A DNA stretch of 64,000 bases from JAFDBW01 sp963723355 (GCA_963723355.1 CAVRQQ010000033.1:1-64000), one strand, 5' to 3'; counted from the first letter of the stretch, positions 8,717 to 18,799 are shown. Notes: generated from the sequence alone by a model not told the origin. Translations and numbers: made by a program.

Positions 8717-10625
8717 TCAACAAGCGTGACTCCCATCCTGCCGGGGTCGATTTTCTTGACTAATTCTCTTTGCGTCCCGGTAGATCACGATCGCGATGCG
8801 CCTCATGCCTGAATTTTCGGCTTCCTTTATCGCAGCACGTAAAGCTTCGATTGTCTCCGGTTGCATGTTGTTATAGCTCTCAAGGTAGTCCCCTTCCTGT
8901 ATGCCTGCCCTGGATGCGTTACTTTCTTCCTCAACGTCCAGGACCTTGAGAGCTGGCGCTGGCAACAGTTGAGATGGGGTGCGGTAGAGGATCAGGTACG
9001 AACGAACGATGTGCATGGACTGGTTGATCAGTTCGTCCGAAGGCCGTTTTTCTTCCGGGATATTGGAAAAGTCGTAAGCTTTCGGTTGGTAACGCAGTTC
9101 ACTGGTTTTGCCGGGAATTATGTGCGGGGTGAGGTCGATCCACCATGGGCGCACGATATCACCGGGTGCCCAACCGGCGCGTGCGTACTGCCAGGTTCCT
9201 GCCTGTGGGCGGACCGGGTTCAGGTAATTGTCGCTACGCCAGAGGACATTCTCGAATTGCAGCTCCTTTTCAGGAGTCTTGTTTTTGTCGGGAGTAAAAA
9301 TCACGGTTCGCCGGGCCGGCGTAAATTCGCCGACTTTTGTATGACCCGTCGTTGTGATGAACAGTTTTGCCTGCTTGGCCATTGGCGTCGATTTTGACGG
9401 TTTGCGGAGTGAAAAAGTCGCTGAAATGATTGTCGGCTGACTTGTATTGAGCCGTTCCATTCCACAAGGGGATGACCCGGTAAGGTTCGAGGTCGAGAGC
9501 CCCGTGATAGAAGTCAAGCGACATGCTCATCATGTAGCCGCGATTTTTTTCAAAAGACGTTCCGGCAACCAGCTTGAAAGTCACTTTCCCGCTAAGCAAT
9601 GGCCGGAAATGAGTGACATCGACTTTCCATTGGCAAGGCGTCCGGTAGGATGTGATGAAAGGGACGATATCGTGTTCATTACCGTCTTCGTCAATCACGT
9701 ACAGATGCCCGGCCTGGTCCCATTTGTTCCAGTTCGGCCCGGCATCGTGAATCTCCAGCGTCAGGATCACCCGCCCATAGGCCCATTCGAGTGGTGGTAG
9801 GGTGATTTCCTTTTCATGAAATCTGGTCGAATTGTTGGTCAGGACATGGTTGAAAACCTCGAAGTGATTCGGGGGGCGTATTGGTGCTTGCGGGTCTTGT
9901 TTTTTGTGAAAATCACGTCTTTCACGTCGAACTCGGTCGCTACGTCGGTGCGCGTACCGGCCCCGATCGCCAGTCGAGACTCGTATGGGGTCATGCCGGC
10001 CAGGAAGTACCCGTCGTAGACTGCTTCACCGGCAAGGCGGACCGTGATCTCGGCGCCACCAATGACATAATGCACTGAGATTTCGCAATCCGTGAAACTG
10101 CCGCGGAATTCTGTCGGCGCAACGCGTTTGACGATTTCCCGGCCATCCCAATGCAGCGAGACCTCACGTTCGGGAAGCCCCTGGTAATTTCCCCATTCTC
10201 CAAACGGGTCACTGTTCGGTGGGTTATGCACGTCGATGCCGACGGCGAAGGTTCCGGCGAGGTTTGGCTCCACCCAGCTTTTGAGGAACGGTGCTGGTCC
10301 CCGTTTGCCATATTCTTTTGTATTGAGGAATATGAAGGCTCCGCCGTCGCCGCCGGGGAGGACACGGAACCGGCAGCGCAGCGTCTCCTGTTCGAAGAGG
10401 CCTTCCTGCGTCAAATCGAAAGCCAGTGCGTTGGATTGATCGAAGGTCCCGTTCCCGTCCAGGAGAGAATAGACTCCCTCGCTGAAAGAGGGTCCGCTGC
10501 CTGCTCCAAATGAATGACAACTGTGCTTTGGGCAGTTCCAGGGCAAATGCCCCAGTTGTGCCCAGTACACTCAGGCATAAAACAGAGAGTCGAATTGTTT
10601 TGGTTGAGATAGGTCTGACTGACAC
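8717..10625 (-). pseudogene. Secreted lectin-like + PNGase F-like + PDZ protein, at least three frameshifts
   Basis: A GTG at 10625 starts a signal peptide (MSVRPISTKTIRLSV ... GAFA). After a break near 10515 the next frame gives a jelly-roll/lectin-like region (FDQSNALAFDLTQEGLFEQE, FIFLNTKEYGKRG, GTRTDVATEFDVKDVIF). Another break near 9850-9880 leads to NNSTRFHEKEITLPPLEW, then LTLEIHDAGPNWNKWDQAGH and QWKVDVTHFRPLLSGKVTF. That is the style of the peptide-N-glycosidase F C-terminal domain. A third break near 9370 leads to the C-terminal part, whose last 80 residues look like a PDZ domain (LKVLDVEEESNASRAGIQEGD, AIKEAENSG). The repaired length is about 630 residues. An N-glycan or glycopeptide substrate is only inferred from the fold; the catalytic acids were not mapped. 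Confidence 0.6.
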
Positions 10626-10726
10626 TGAATTGAGGCAAAATCATGGCATGAAGTTCACATAATCGGGATTAAAACTTGTATCACTTCGCCTGATCTGTTT
10701 GTGACGAGGGAATATCTCATAAGATA

Positions 10727-11389
10727 TTATATGAAACCATCTGCCTTTAAGGTTTCAACTGTTTCTTCTGCAAGCTTCTGCATCATCTCTTGTCTGTTGC
10801 TTTGCAAGATGGGTTTCCATACGTGTCGACCAGATCAATTTCTCGGTTTTTGGGTCGTATAAGAGTGATTCAACAGTCAGGACAACGAAACTTGTACCTG
10901 TTGGCGACATTTGGATGTGGCTCTTATGCCACTGCTTTTGGATTTAATCCTCAGGCTGTCGAATGGGTAAAGACTAAAGTCAATTTCTTTGCCATTCAGT
11001 AAGTTTTTGTGAATAGACTACGGTCCGGTCCGGCTTTTGGTTGTGAAGTGTGCCTTGGTTCGCTGGCCGACCACTCTGGTCAGGAGGACTGCATCACATC
11101 CGCTGGAGCGTATTTTCTCGAGGATTGTTTCCCGTTCAATTTCATCGTAACGGAGAGCGTATGAATGACTTGGTCTGGAATCAATTCCTTCTTCTGCCAG
11201 TCTGGCCGAGAAAATGCTCTCATAAAGCATACGATCCGAACCTTCGTTGACAAACCCGATAATGAAGATATTTTTAAATTCTCCCGCGTGGCTCTGGTTT
11301 GACCAGGAATCGACCACCCTGGTGCTGGAGCAAGAGGCTAAAAGGAACCCCAGTAAAGAGATGAATAGAAAATGTCTGAATGCAATCAT
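10727..11389 (-). pseudogene. Broken paralogue of the 1881-2546 lipoprotein
   Basis: An ATG at 11389 starts a lipoprotein signal (FLFISLLGFLLASC, lipobox LASC), and the next 120 residues parallel the intact copy: SSTRVVDSWSNQ, FKNIFIIGFVNEGSDRMLYE, AVLLTRVVGQRTKAHFTTK. The frame stops at 11018. Further down, another frame gives SFVVLTVESLLYDPKTEKLI and WSTRMETHL, matching the paralogue's tail. A third gives QEMMQKLAEETVETLKADGFI, ending at TAA 10727-10729. The middle (about 10910-11020) is degenerate with several stops. At least three frame breaks make a real pseudogene more plausible here than a single base error. Confidence 0.7.
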
Positions 11390-11824
11390 TGTTTCGAATC
11401 TCCGTCAATTCAACACCCTCGAGGTGCAAATACAAATCCAGACATGATAAGCTTTTGATCTTCAAAATACAGAGTCCTCTTATCTTTCTAGTCTATAGAA
11501 CTCTTTGAGAAAATGAAAAGATTGTCTTGCAGAAGTTAAGAGAGCATCTGGTCGTTTACAAAGTGCAACAGACCGTCAATGTCTCTTCAGTGCCTCTTGG
11601 ACATCGGCTCTGAGTGTCATTGCAAACTTGGTTGACAAAGCGACAGGGCATGACATAGAAAGAACCTAGACGTTTAGAGAGTTGGCTCGTCTGCACATCC
11701 TGGTTATATTGTTTTGCAAGAGAGCGTTCTTGCAGGAATTGTGGCTGTCATGATTGACGAGGAAACCGTCCTTCTTCAACCTGATATAGCTGAATAATCC
11801 GGACATCACCCATGGAGGAAGCAT
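11390..11824. other. 435-bp intergenic region upstream of the nonahaem cytochrome
   Basis: This divergent region should contain the promoter of the cytochrome. I see no frame with a ribosome site, no RNA gene and no convincing riboswitch. In particular, I looked for the conserved bulges of the cyclic-di-GMP (GEMM) fold often found before Geobacter cytochromes, and did not find them. Confidence 0.35.
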
Positions 11825-12616
11825 ATGTCAAGACGCTGGTTCTTAATCGTTATTCTGCTGTTGATTGGTTCTCCGGTCCCCCTGCTGCATGCTGTTGGCA
11901 TGGGAGGCATGGGAGGCATGGGTGGTGTCGCAGGTATGGTTGACAAACTCTCCATCCAGACCAAGAGTGTCGGCCCGGTCGTCTTCAGCCACAGTCGGCA
12001 TGCCTTCCAATGTAATGTCTGCCACCCGAGCATCTTCAAAAAGCAGAATAACAGCAACCATGTCACCATGGAGATGATGGAGCGGGGCAGATCCTGCGGC
12101 GCCTGCCACAACGGGCGGCAGGCTTTCAGCGTGACCGGCGACTGTGTCACCTGCCACGCCGGCGATATTGCGATCAAGACCAAGAACGTCGGCGTTGCCA
12201 TGTTCAGCCACGAAGTGCATATCGATATGTTCGGCTGTGAAGACTGCCATCCCGATCTCTACAAGCCGCGCAACAACAGCAACCATGCGACCATGGAAGC
12301 GATGGCAAAGGGCGAGTCGTGCGGTGCCTGCCATGACGGTGATTCCGCGTTTGGCGTGGCCGGCGACTGTGCGACCTGCCATGCCGGCGATATCCTCTAC
12401 AAGGACGAGGATGACGGCAATGTGGTCTTCCCGCATACCGCTCACATCGACATGTTCGGTTGCGATGAATGCCATCCGGATCTGTTCAAGCCGAAGCGGG
12501 GTGCCAACAGGGCGTCCATGGAAGATATGGAAAACGGCGAATCCTGTGGCGCCTGCCACGACGGCGATACCGCTTTCGGGGTGGCTGAAGATTGCGAGTC
12601 GTGTCACGAGATGTGA
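11825..12616 (+). CDS. Periplasmic nonahaem cytochrome c made of three c7-like triheme modules
   Basis: GGAGG lies six bases before the ATG at 11825. A signal peptide (MSRRWFLIVILLLIG ... LLHA) precedes a Gly/Met stretch (VGMGGMGGMGGVAGM). Three near-identical modules of about 70 residues follow, each with three CxxCH sites: CNVCH-CGACH-CVTCH, CEDCH-CGACH-CATCH and CDECH-CGACH-CESCH. Each module has an FSH/FPH histidine (VVFSHSRH, AMFSHEVH, VVFPHTAH) suited to be a distal haem ligand, so nine bis-His haems are expected. This is the 'c(7)-type triheme' repeat architecture of Desulfuromonadales electron carriers. It is a single gene with its own terminator. It should shuttle electrons in the periplasm; the partner is unknown. 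The frame is intact, 263 residues. Confidence 0.9.
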   Translation: MSRRWFLIVILLLIGSPVPLLHAVGMGGMGGMGGVAGMVDKLSIQTKSVGPVVFSHSRHAFQCNVCHPSIFKKQNNSNHVTMEMMERGRSCGACHNGRQAFSVTGDCVTCHAGDIAIKTKNVGVAMFSHEVHIDMFGCEDCHPDLYKPRNNSNHATMEAMAKGESCGACHDGDSAFGVAGDCATCHAGDILYKDEDDGNVVFPHTAHIDMFGCDECHPDLFKPKRGANRASMEDMENGESCGACHDGDTAFGVAEDCESCHEM

Positions 12617-12662
12617 GTGGGGGGAAGCGTCAAGGACTGGCAGATGAGTTTTTATGAGTTTT

Positions 12663-12694
12663 GGGGCAACAGATGGTTAATCTGTTGCCCTTTT
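12663..12694 (+). terminator. Rho-independent terminator of the nonahaem cytochrome gene
   Basis: GGGCAACAGA and TCTGTTGCCC form a 10-bp perfect stem with a 7-base loop followed by TTTT. It is 47 bases after the stop codon. Confidence 0.9.
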
Positions 12695-12805
12695 CATTGT
12701 CCTTTGGACTTCAGAGAATAAATAAGCGTTTTTAGTCCCGTATCTGCAGGCCGCAAGTTGTCTCATCAGTGTGATCCTGCCACCCCAGATTGAGAGCAAC
12801 TCAGC

Positions 12806-13162
12806 GAGGCCCCCTGTAACGGGCCGGCTAGTCTCCTCTGTTTTTCCTTAAAGCCATATCCCCTTCGCGAAGTTTATAGCCCTCTGCTAAGAGCAGGCAC
12901 TTTTTGCATACTTTTGTTGCCGGACAAAAGTATGGCGTCCGGCGTGACGCGAACTGCCGGTTTTGCTTTTAATTCTATTAAGTTCTAAGTTAAATCAAAG
13001 CAGAACCCGGGGGTTGCGCCCCCCGACTGCGCCTTACTCTTTTACTGGCCTAAAAGAGTAAGCAGAAAAGGGCCTACGCTGCGCTGGGCATAGACGTCCG
13101 CATGGTTTCCGTGGATTCTAATGGCTTCTGTGTCCGGGAGCCGGCCCGTTACAGGGGGCCTC
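12806..13162. repeat. 357-bp element with perfect 24-bp inverted terminal repeats and internal hairpins
   Basis: The left end (12806-12829, beginning GAGGCCCCCTGTAACGGG) is repeated in exact inverse orientation at 13139-13162 (ending TTACAGGGGGCCTC). Inside are two strong perfect hairpins: 12907-12934 (CATACTTTTGT / ACAAAAGTATG) and 13033-13062 (CTTACTCTTTTA / TAAAAGAGTAAG). A G5/C5 hairpin lies near 13008-13025, and an imperfect pair of GGTTTTGCTTT / AAAGCAGAACC lies at 12958-13010. There is no open frame with a ribosome site. The layout is that of a miniature inverted-repeat element or a dispersed structured intergenic repeat. I see no target-site duplication outside the ends. Confidence 0.65.
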
Positions 13163-13235
13163 ACGGTACTGCTTTCTTGACCCGGTGGCCAATGGTTGCA
13201 TTTGATCTCTGAATCCAACCTTCTGAATCCCGAAG

Positions 13236-14396
<1,161 letters not shown>

Positions 14397-14402
14397 GGCT
14401 GA

Positions 14403-15026
14403 CTACTCCTTGTCTTCCAGGGTCTTGAGCATGGATAATTGCTGCTTGGTCGTCTCAATGGCATCAAGAGCTGCCTGGTGTTGCGGATTGAATGCGAGAA
14501 TTTGCTGCCAGATGTTTATGCTCCTGGTGAATTCTCCGGCGCGATACGCAACCAGGCCGGCCTCCATGAGTTTTTCGGCACAGGTATTGAGCTTGTCTGC
14601 GATCTGCGGTCGGGTCAATGCGACCCGCTGCTGCAGTCCAGGGGATTTCGGGTAGCCGTCCAGAACGGTTTTGAATAGCTGGGCGGCATCGGGGTAGCCG
14701 CCCGTCTTCAGCAGTCCGTCCGCGTCCTCCAGGCAGGTGTTTACGGCCTCCAGGTATTCTTCGGCCAGGGCCTGTTCCCCGGCGCCCTTGCTGATTTCGT
14801 CACGGATCAAATTGACAGCGTCCGCATACTCCTGCTCGTCCAGCAAACGGCGGGCCTGCTTCTGCGCCCGGGCATTCTTCAAAGTGGTAGTCTCAGGTTT
14901 TTTGGTGGTTTTTTGAACGGTTGCCGGCTCAGGAGAAACCTTTGGCTCGTGCGGCAGCACCCCGCAGGCTGAGAATGTTGCCACCGACAGAAGGACTGTG
15001 ATGAGATAAAAAATCATGCGTGTCAT
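14403..15026 (-). CDS. TPR-like lipoprotein, 207 aa
   Basis: I chose the ATG at 15026, not the upstream ATG at 15080, because GGAGAG lies just before it and it starts a proper lipoprotein signal (MTRMIFYLITVLLSVATFSAC; lipobox FSAC). The mature part has a Pro/Thr-rich linker (EPATVQKTTKKPE) and then helical repeats (ARRLLDEQEYADAVNLI, DGLLKTGGYPDAAQLFKTVLD, GLVAYRAGEFTRSINIWQQIL), which look like degenerate TPR units. It is probably an outer-membrane-anchored scaffold of unknown role. Its first 30 codons overlap, in another frame, the tail of an HD-GYP fragment. The aminotransferase follows at once. Confidence 0.75.
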   Translation of the reverse strand: MTRMIFYLITVLLSVATFSACGVLPHEPKVSPEPATVQKTTKKPETTTLKNARAQKQARRLLDEQEYADAVNLIRDEISKGAGEQALAEEYLEAVNTCLEDADGLLKTGGYPDAAQLFKTVLDGYPKSPGLQQRVALTRPQIADKLNTCAEKLMEAGLVAYRAGEFTRSINIWQQILAFNPQHQAALDAIETTKQQLSMLKTLEDKE

Positions 15027-15243
15027 GCGGCTCTCCAGCAGCGAACAAAGACTGGTCGTCTGCATAATCTTTAAGCGCATCGAGAAAAATATCCGTCAGC
15101 TCAGGGTTGAATTGGCTGCCGCGGAAATGGATGATTTCAGCGACAGCCTGTTCCCTGGAGCAGCCGCTACGATAGGGCCGCGATGTGGTCAGGGCGTCGT
15201 AGGCGTCCGCAATAGCGACGATCTGGCCGTTTGTTTGTCTCAG
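14929..15243 (-). pseudogene. Remnant of an HD-GYP c-di-GMP phosphodiesterase C-terminus
   Basis: In a frame different from the lipoprotein, this stretch reads NGQIVAIADAYDALTTSRPY, then REQAVAEIIHFRGSQFNPEL and DIFLDALKDY. This is the unmistakable end of an HD-GYP domain (VxxVxDxYDALTxxRPY, then the 'G..F.P' tail). It stops at 14929, inside the next gene. Upstream of NGQIV the frame meets a stop within 12 codons, and the HD and GYP catalytic motifs are absent. It is therefore a roughly 100-codon relic, overlapping the start of the lipoprotein gene by about 98 bases. Confidence 0.65.
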
Positions 15244-15363
15244 GGTGCGGGGAAGGACGGGATTCTATTCAGACAGTTTGACGTAGCATGCCACCTTCAC
15301 CGATAAAACTCCACATTGAAATCATTAGATTTGCGCTATTCAATGGAACATTTATCCAATGAC

Positions 15364-15484
15364 TCATTCAGCTTTTTCCTGAACCCATTCTCCGGCGTCT
15401 TCGACGTCCTTGCCTAAGCCTTTCATGGTTTCACAGGCGGATATTGTACACACCATCATGCCCAGGGCGCAGGATCTTCTTCAT
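15364..15484 (-). CDS. Entericidin-like micro-lipoprotein, one extra base
   Basis: An ATG at 15484, preceded by GGAGAG, overlaps the lspA stop as ATGA. The direct frame is MKKIL and then breaks. Removing one C (ATCCTGCGCC read as ATCCTGGCC-type) gives ALGMMVCTISACETMKGLGK and then DVEDAGEWVQEKAE, ending at 15364. That is a roughly 40-residue entericidin A/B family lipoprotein: lipobox ISAC, then the conserved 'GxGKDxxxxGxxxxxxA' pattern. Entericidins are tiny envelope lipoproteins of uncertain stress or toxin-antitoxin-like function. Coupling to the lipoprotein signal peptidase gene is notable. Confidence 0.65.
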
Positions 15485-15996
15485 TGTTCACTCTCCTTGG
15501 GTTTGTCAGCGGAGTTCTCCGCGGATTTTTTGCGCTCTTCGCGCCACATGTCGATAAACAGCAGGGTGACACCGACGGTAATCGCCGAGTCGGCGACGTT
15601 GAATGCCGGCCAGTGATAACGTTGCCAGAAGACATCGAGAAAGTCGATCACCTCGCCGAGACGAACACGGTCAATCAGGTTGCCGAAGGCCCCGGCAAAG
15701 ACCAGCGACAGGGAGAAAACCGCCAGCTTCTGGTCGTTCCTGATGCGCCTGATATACCAGAGGATGCCGAGCATGGCAACGATTGACACGGTGATGAAAA
15801 ACGGAATACGTACGGCGTTGTCGGCAAGGATGCCGAACGCAGCGCCCTTGTTGCGGACATAGGTCAGGTTGAAGAAACCGCGGATCACCGGCATCGATTC
15901 GTGGAGCCGGAAGTTGGCGTCCACGTACAGCTTGGTGGCCTGGTCAAGGGCCAGGATGACAACGCTGATGATTGCGAGGATGCGGTATCTTGACAT
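15481..15996 (-). CDS. lspA: Lipoprotein signal peptidase (signal peptidase II)
   Basis: The start is the ATG at 15996 (MSRYRILAIISVVILALDQ); the open frame extends further upstream inside ileS but without family similarity. The 171-residue protein has four hydrophobic helices and both aspartate motifs of this aspartyl protease: the early ALDQATKLYV, the VRNKGAAFGIL motif, GAFGNLIDRVRLGEVIDFLD (first catalytic Asp), and FNVADSAITVG (second catalytic Asp). It cleaves prolipoproteins in the inner membrane after lipid attachment. It follows ileS by 28 bases, a widely conserved pair, and overlaps the entericidin-like gene by 4 bases. Confidence 0.95.
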   Translation of the reverse strand: MSRYRILAIISVVILALDQATKLYVDANFRLHESMPVIRGFFNLTYVRNKGAAFGILADNAVRIPFFITVSIVAMLGILWYIRRIRNDQKLAVFSLSLVFAGAFGNLIDRVRLGEVIDFLDVFWQRYHWPAFNVADSAITVGVTLLFIDMWREERKKSAENSADKPKESEQ

Positions 15997-16024
15997 AACC
16001 AGCCGGTACGAGTCCGGGTCGCTT

Positions 16025-18799
16025 TCAGGCAAGAGCTTCAAGGCACCGGTGGCAGATCTCCGGATGCTCGGTGTGCTCACCGACAGATGTGGCGTAGTTC
16101 CAGCAGCGCGAACATTTCTCTCCTGCGGCCTTGCTGACGCGAATCTGCAGCTCCGGCAGGTTCTCGCCGGTTGTGCTGTTCTCCAGGCTGTCGCAGAGAT
16201 CGACTTGCGAGACGATGAACAGACTGGCCAGTTGCCCGGCCTCGTTTTGCAGCAGTGCTGCGAGATCGCCCCCGGCGGCCAGCTCAACCCGGGCGTCCAG
16301 AGGATGGCCGATGGTTTTTTCGGCGCGCGCCAGCTCCAGGACCTTGGCGACGTCACTGCGCACCGCCAGCAGGCGGTCATACTTCGCTTCCAGTTCGACA
16401 TCAATCAGGCTGGCTGCAAAGCTCGGGAACTCTGCAAGGTGGGCACTTGCCTCGCGCTCACCGGGCATGAAACTCCAGATCTCATCGGCGGTAAACGACA
16501 GCACCGGTGCCATCATCCTGGTCAGGGCGTCGAGGATGCGATACATGGCGGTCTGGGCACTGCGGCGCGCCGGCCCCTGCTTCGCAGAGGTGTAGAGCCG
16601 GTCCTTGAGTACGTCGAGGTAGAAAGCGCTCATGTCGACGGCGCAGAAATTGTGCACCGCGTGGTACAGCACGTGGAAGTCGTAGGCCTCGTAGGCCTTC
16701 AGGACCCGACTCACCAGACCCTCGAGTTTTGACAGGGCCCAGCGATCGATTTCGAGCAGCTCATGGTCGGCAACGCTGTCGGTGGCCGGATCGAAATCGT
16801 GGATGTTGCCGAGGATGTAGCGGGCCGTGTTGCGGATGCGGCGATAGGCCTCGGAGACCTGCTTGAGGATGGCATCACCGACGCGGGTGTCGTTGCGGTA
16901 GTCCTGGGTGGCGACCCAGAGGCGCAGGATCTCGGCGCCGTACTGTTTGATGACTTTTTCCGGTGCAACCACGTTGCCGACCGACTTGGACATCGGCCGG
17001 CCCTTTTCATCGAGGACAAAGCCGTGGGTCAGGACCGCCTTGTATGGCGCGGCGTCACGGGTGCCGACCGACGCCAGCAAGCTCGAGTGGAACCAGCCGC
17101 GATGCTGGTCGCTGCCTTCGAGGTAGAGGTCTGCCGGTGACTGCAGCTGCGGGTTCTTTTCCACCACGGCGGCGTAGGAGACGCCGGAATCGAACCAGAC
17201 ATCGAGAATATCCATCTCCTTGCGGAACCCGTCGTGTCCGCAACCGGCGCAGGTGGTGCCTGCCGGCAGAAGCTCGCCGGCGTCCTTTTCAAACCAGATG
17301 TCGCTGCCGCCTGCTTCAAAGAGGTCGGCGACATGGTGCATGACCTTGCCGTCAGCCAGCGCCTCGTCGCACTTGTCGCAATAGAACACCGTGATCGGCA
17401 CACCCCAGCTGCGCTGGCGGCTGATGCACCAGTCGGGACGGTTTTCGATCATGTTGTAGATACGTTCACGACCCCAGTGCGGGATCCATTGCACGTCGTT
17501 GATGTGTTCAAGCGCTTTCTTGCGCAGCTGGTTTGCCTCCATCGAGATGAACCACTGCTCGGTGGCGCGGAAGATGATCGGCTTTTTGCAGCGCCAGCAG
17601 TGCGGGTAGCTGTGCGCAACCTTGTCCTCGCCAAGCAGGGCGCCGACTTCGGCCAACTTGGCAGAGACCTGCGGATTGACCGCCGGAACCTTCTCGCCGC
17701 CGAAGAACTCAAGGTCCTTGCGATAGCGACCGTAGTCGTCGACCGGGTTGTAGATTTCAAGGTCGTAGCGCAGGCCGGTCAGGTAGTCATCGTGGCCGTG
17801 TCCCGGGGCGGTGTGGACGCAGCCGGTGCCGGCCTCCAGGGTGACATAGTCGCCGAGTACCAGTAGCGAGGCGCGGTCATAGATCGGATGGCGGCAGGCG
17901 CGTTTTTCGAAGGCCTCGGCCTGGAAGGTTTTGACAACCGTGTAATCGGTGATGTTCAGTTCGGCGAGAACTTTTTCGTAGAGGCCCTCAGCCATGACCA
18001 GCAGCTCACTGCCGGTGTCGACGGCGACATAGGGCAGCTCCGGGTGCAGACAGACGGCAAGGTTGGCCGGAATCGTCCAGGGTGTCGTGGTCCAGATGAC
18101 GAAGGACAGAGGCTTGCCGGAGAGCTCGGCGAAGCCGGCCGGCAGTTCATCCCGGTAAGGAAATTTGACGTAGATCGACGGTGAGGTGTGGTCGTCATAC
18201 TCGACCTCCGCCTCGGCCAGTGCCGTGACACAGGACGAACACCAGTGAATCGGCTTGCGTCCCTTGTAGAGGCTGCCCCGCTCGGCAAATCGTGCCAGCT
18301 CGCGTGCCGTGGCCGCCTCGTAGTCGGTGGTCATCGTCAGGTACGGGTGCTGCCAGTCGCCGAAGATGCCGAGGCGCCGGAACTCCTCGCTCTGGATTTC
18401 GACCCATTCCTGGGCATAAGCCCGGCACTCCTTGCGGACTTCTGCCTTGCTCATCTCGCGCTTTTTGTTGCCGAGTTTCTGGTCGACCTTCAGTTCGATC
18501 GGCAAGCCGTGGCAGTCCCAGCCCGGCACGTAAGGTGCGTAGAAGCCCTGCATGCGCTTGCTCTTGATGACGATGTCCTTGAGGATCTTGTTCAGCGCGT
18601 GCCCGATATGAATGTTGCCGTTGGCATAGGGAGGGCCATCGTGCAGGGTGAAGTTCGGTTTCCCGGGGGTCGGCTCGCTGACCTTGCGGTCCAGTTCGAG
18701 CTCGGCCCAGTGCTGCATGATCTCCGGTTCGCGCTGTGGCAGGTTGCCGCGCATCGGGAAATCTGTGACCGGTAGGTTGAGAGTCTCTTTGTAATCCAT
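16025..18799 (-). CDS. ileS: Isoleucyl-tRNA synthetase
   Basis: This 924-residue class I synthetase has the HIGH motif (PYANGNIHIGHALNK, near residue 60), the editing domain (TTTPWTIPANLAV), and the second signature as KGRPMSKSVGNVV. The C-terminal zinc site has four cysteines (CSRCWNYATS ... CHRCLEAL). Length fits the bacterial IleS type with the C-terminal zinc finger. It charges tRNA-Ile in the cytoplasm. It is followed by lspA at 28 bases. The open frame is uninterrupted over 2.8 kb, so this part of the sequence is clean. Confidence 0.97.
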   Translation of the reverse strand: MDYKETLNLPVTDFPMRGNLPQREPEIMQHWAELELDRKVSEPTPGKPNFTLHDGPPYANGNIHIGHALNKILKDIVIKSKRMQGFYAPYVPGWDCHGLPIELKVDQKLGNKKREMSKAEVRKECRAYAQEWVEIQSEEFRRLGIFGDWQHPYLTMTTDYEAATARELARFAERGSLYKGRKPIHWCSSCVTALAEAEVEYDDHTSPSIYVKFPYRDELPAGFAELSGKPLSFVIWTTTPWTIPANLAVCLHPELPYVAVDTGSELLVMAEGLYEKVLAELNITDYTVVKTFQAEAFEKRACRHPIYDRASLLVLGDYVTLEAGTGCVHTAPGHGHDDYLTGLRYDLEIYNPVDDYGRYRKDLEFFGGEKVPAVNPQVSAKLAEVGALLGEDKVAHSYPHCWRCKKPIIFRATEQWFISMEANQLRKKALEHINDVQWIPHWGRERIYNMIENRPDWCISRQRSWGVPITVFYCDKCDEALADGKVMHHVADLFEAGGSDIWFEKDAGELLPAGTTCAGCGHDGFRKEMDILDVWFDSGVSYAAVVEKNPQLQSPADLYLEGSDQHRGWFHSSLLASVGTRDAAPYKAVLTHGFVLDEKGRPMSKSVGNVVAPEKVIKQYGAEILRLWVATQDYRNDTRVGDAILKQVSEAYRRIRNTARYILGNIHDFDPATDSVADHELLEIDRWALSKLEGLVSRVLKAYEAYDFHVLYHAVHNFCAVDMSAFYLDVLKDRLYTSAKQGPARRSAQTAMYRILDALTRMMAPVLSFTADEIWSFMPGEREASAHLAEFPSFAASLIDVELEAKYDRLLAVRSDVAKVLELARAEKTIGHPLDARVELAAGGDLAALLQNEAGQLASLFIVSQVDLCDSLENSTTGENLPELQIRVSKAAGEKCSRCWNYATSVGEHTEHPEICHRCLEALA

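Noticed and set aside
11390..11824. Cyclic-di-GMP (GEMM) riboswitch before the nonahaem cytochrome
   Set aside because: The conserved core and tetraloop segments of that class are not present; GCAAAC at about 11622 alone is not enough.
16131..18775. Several 100-210 residue plus-strand frames over ileS
   Set aside because: ileS is continuous on the minus strand with all motifs; these are compositional shadows.
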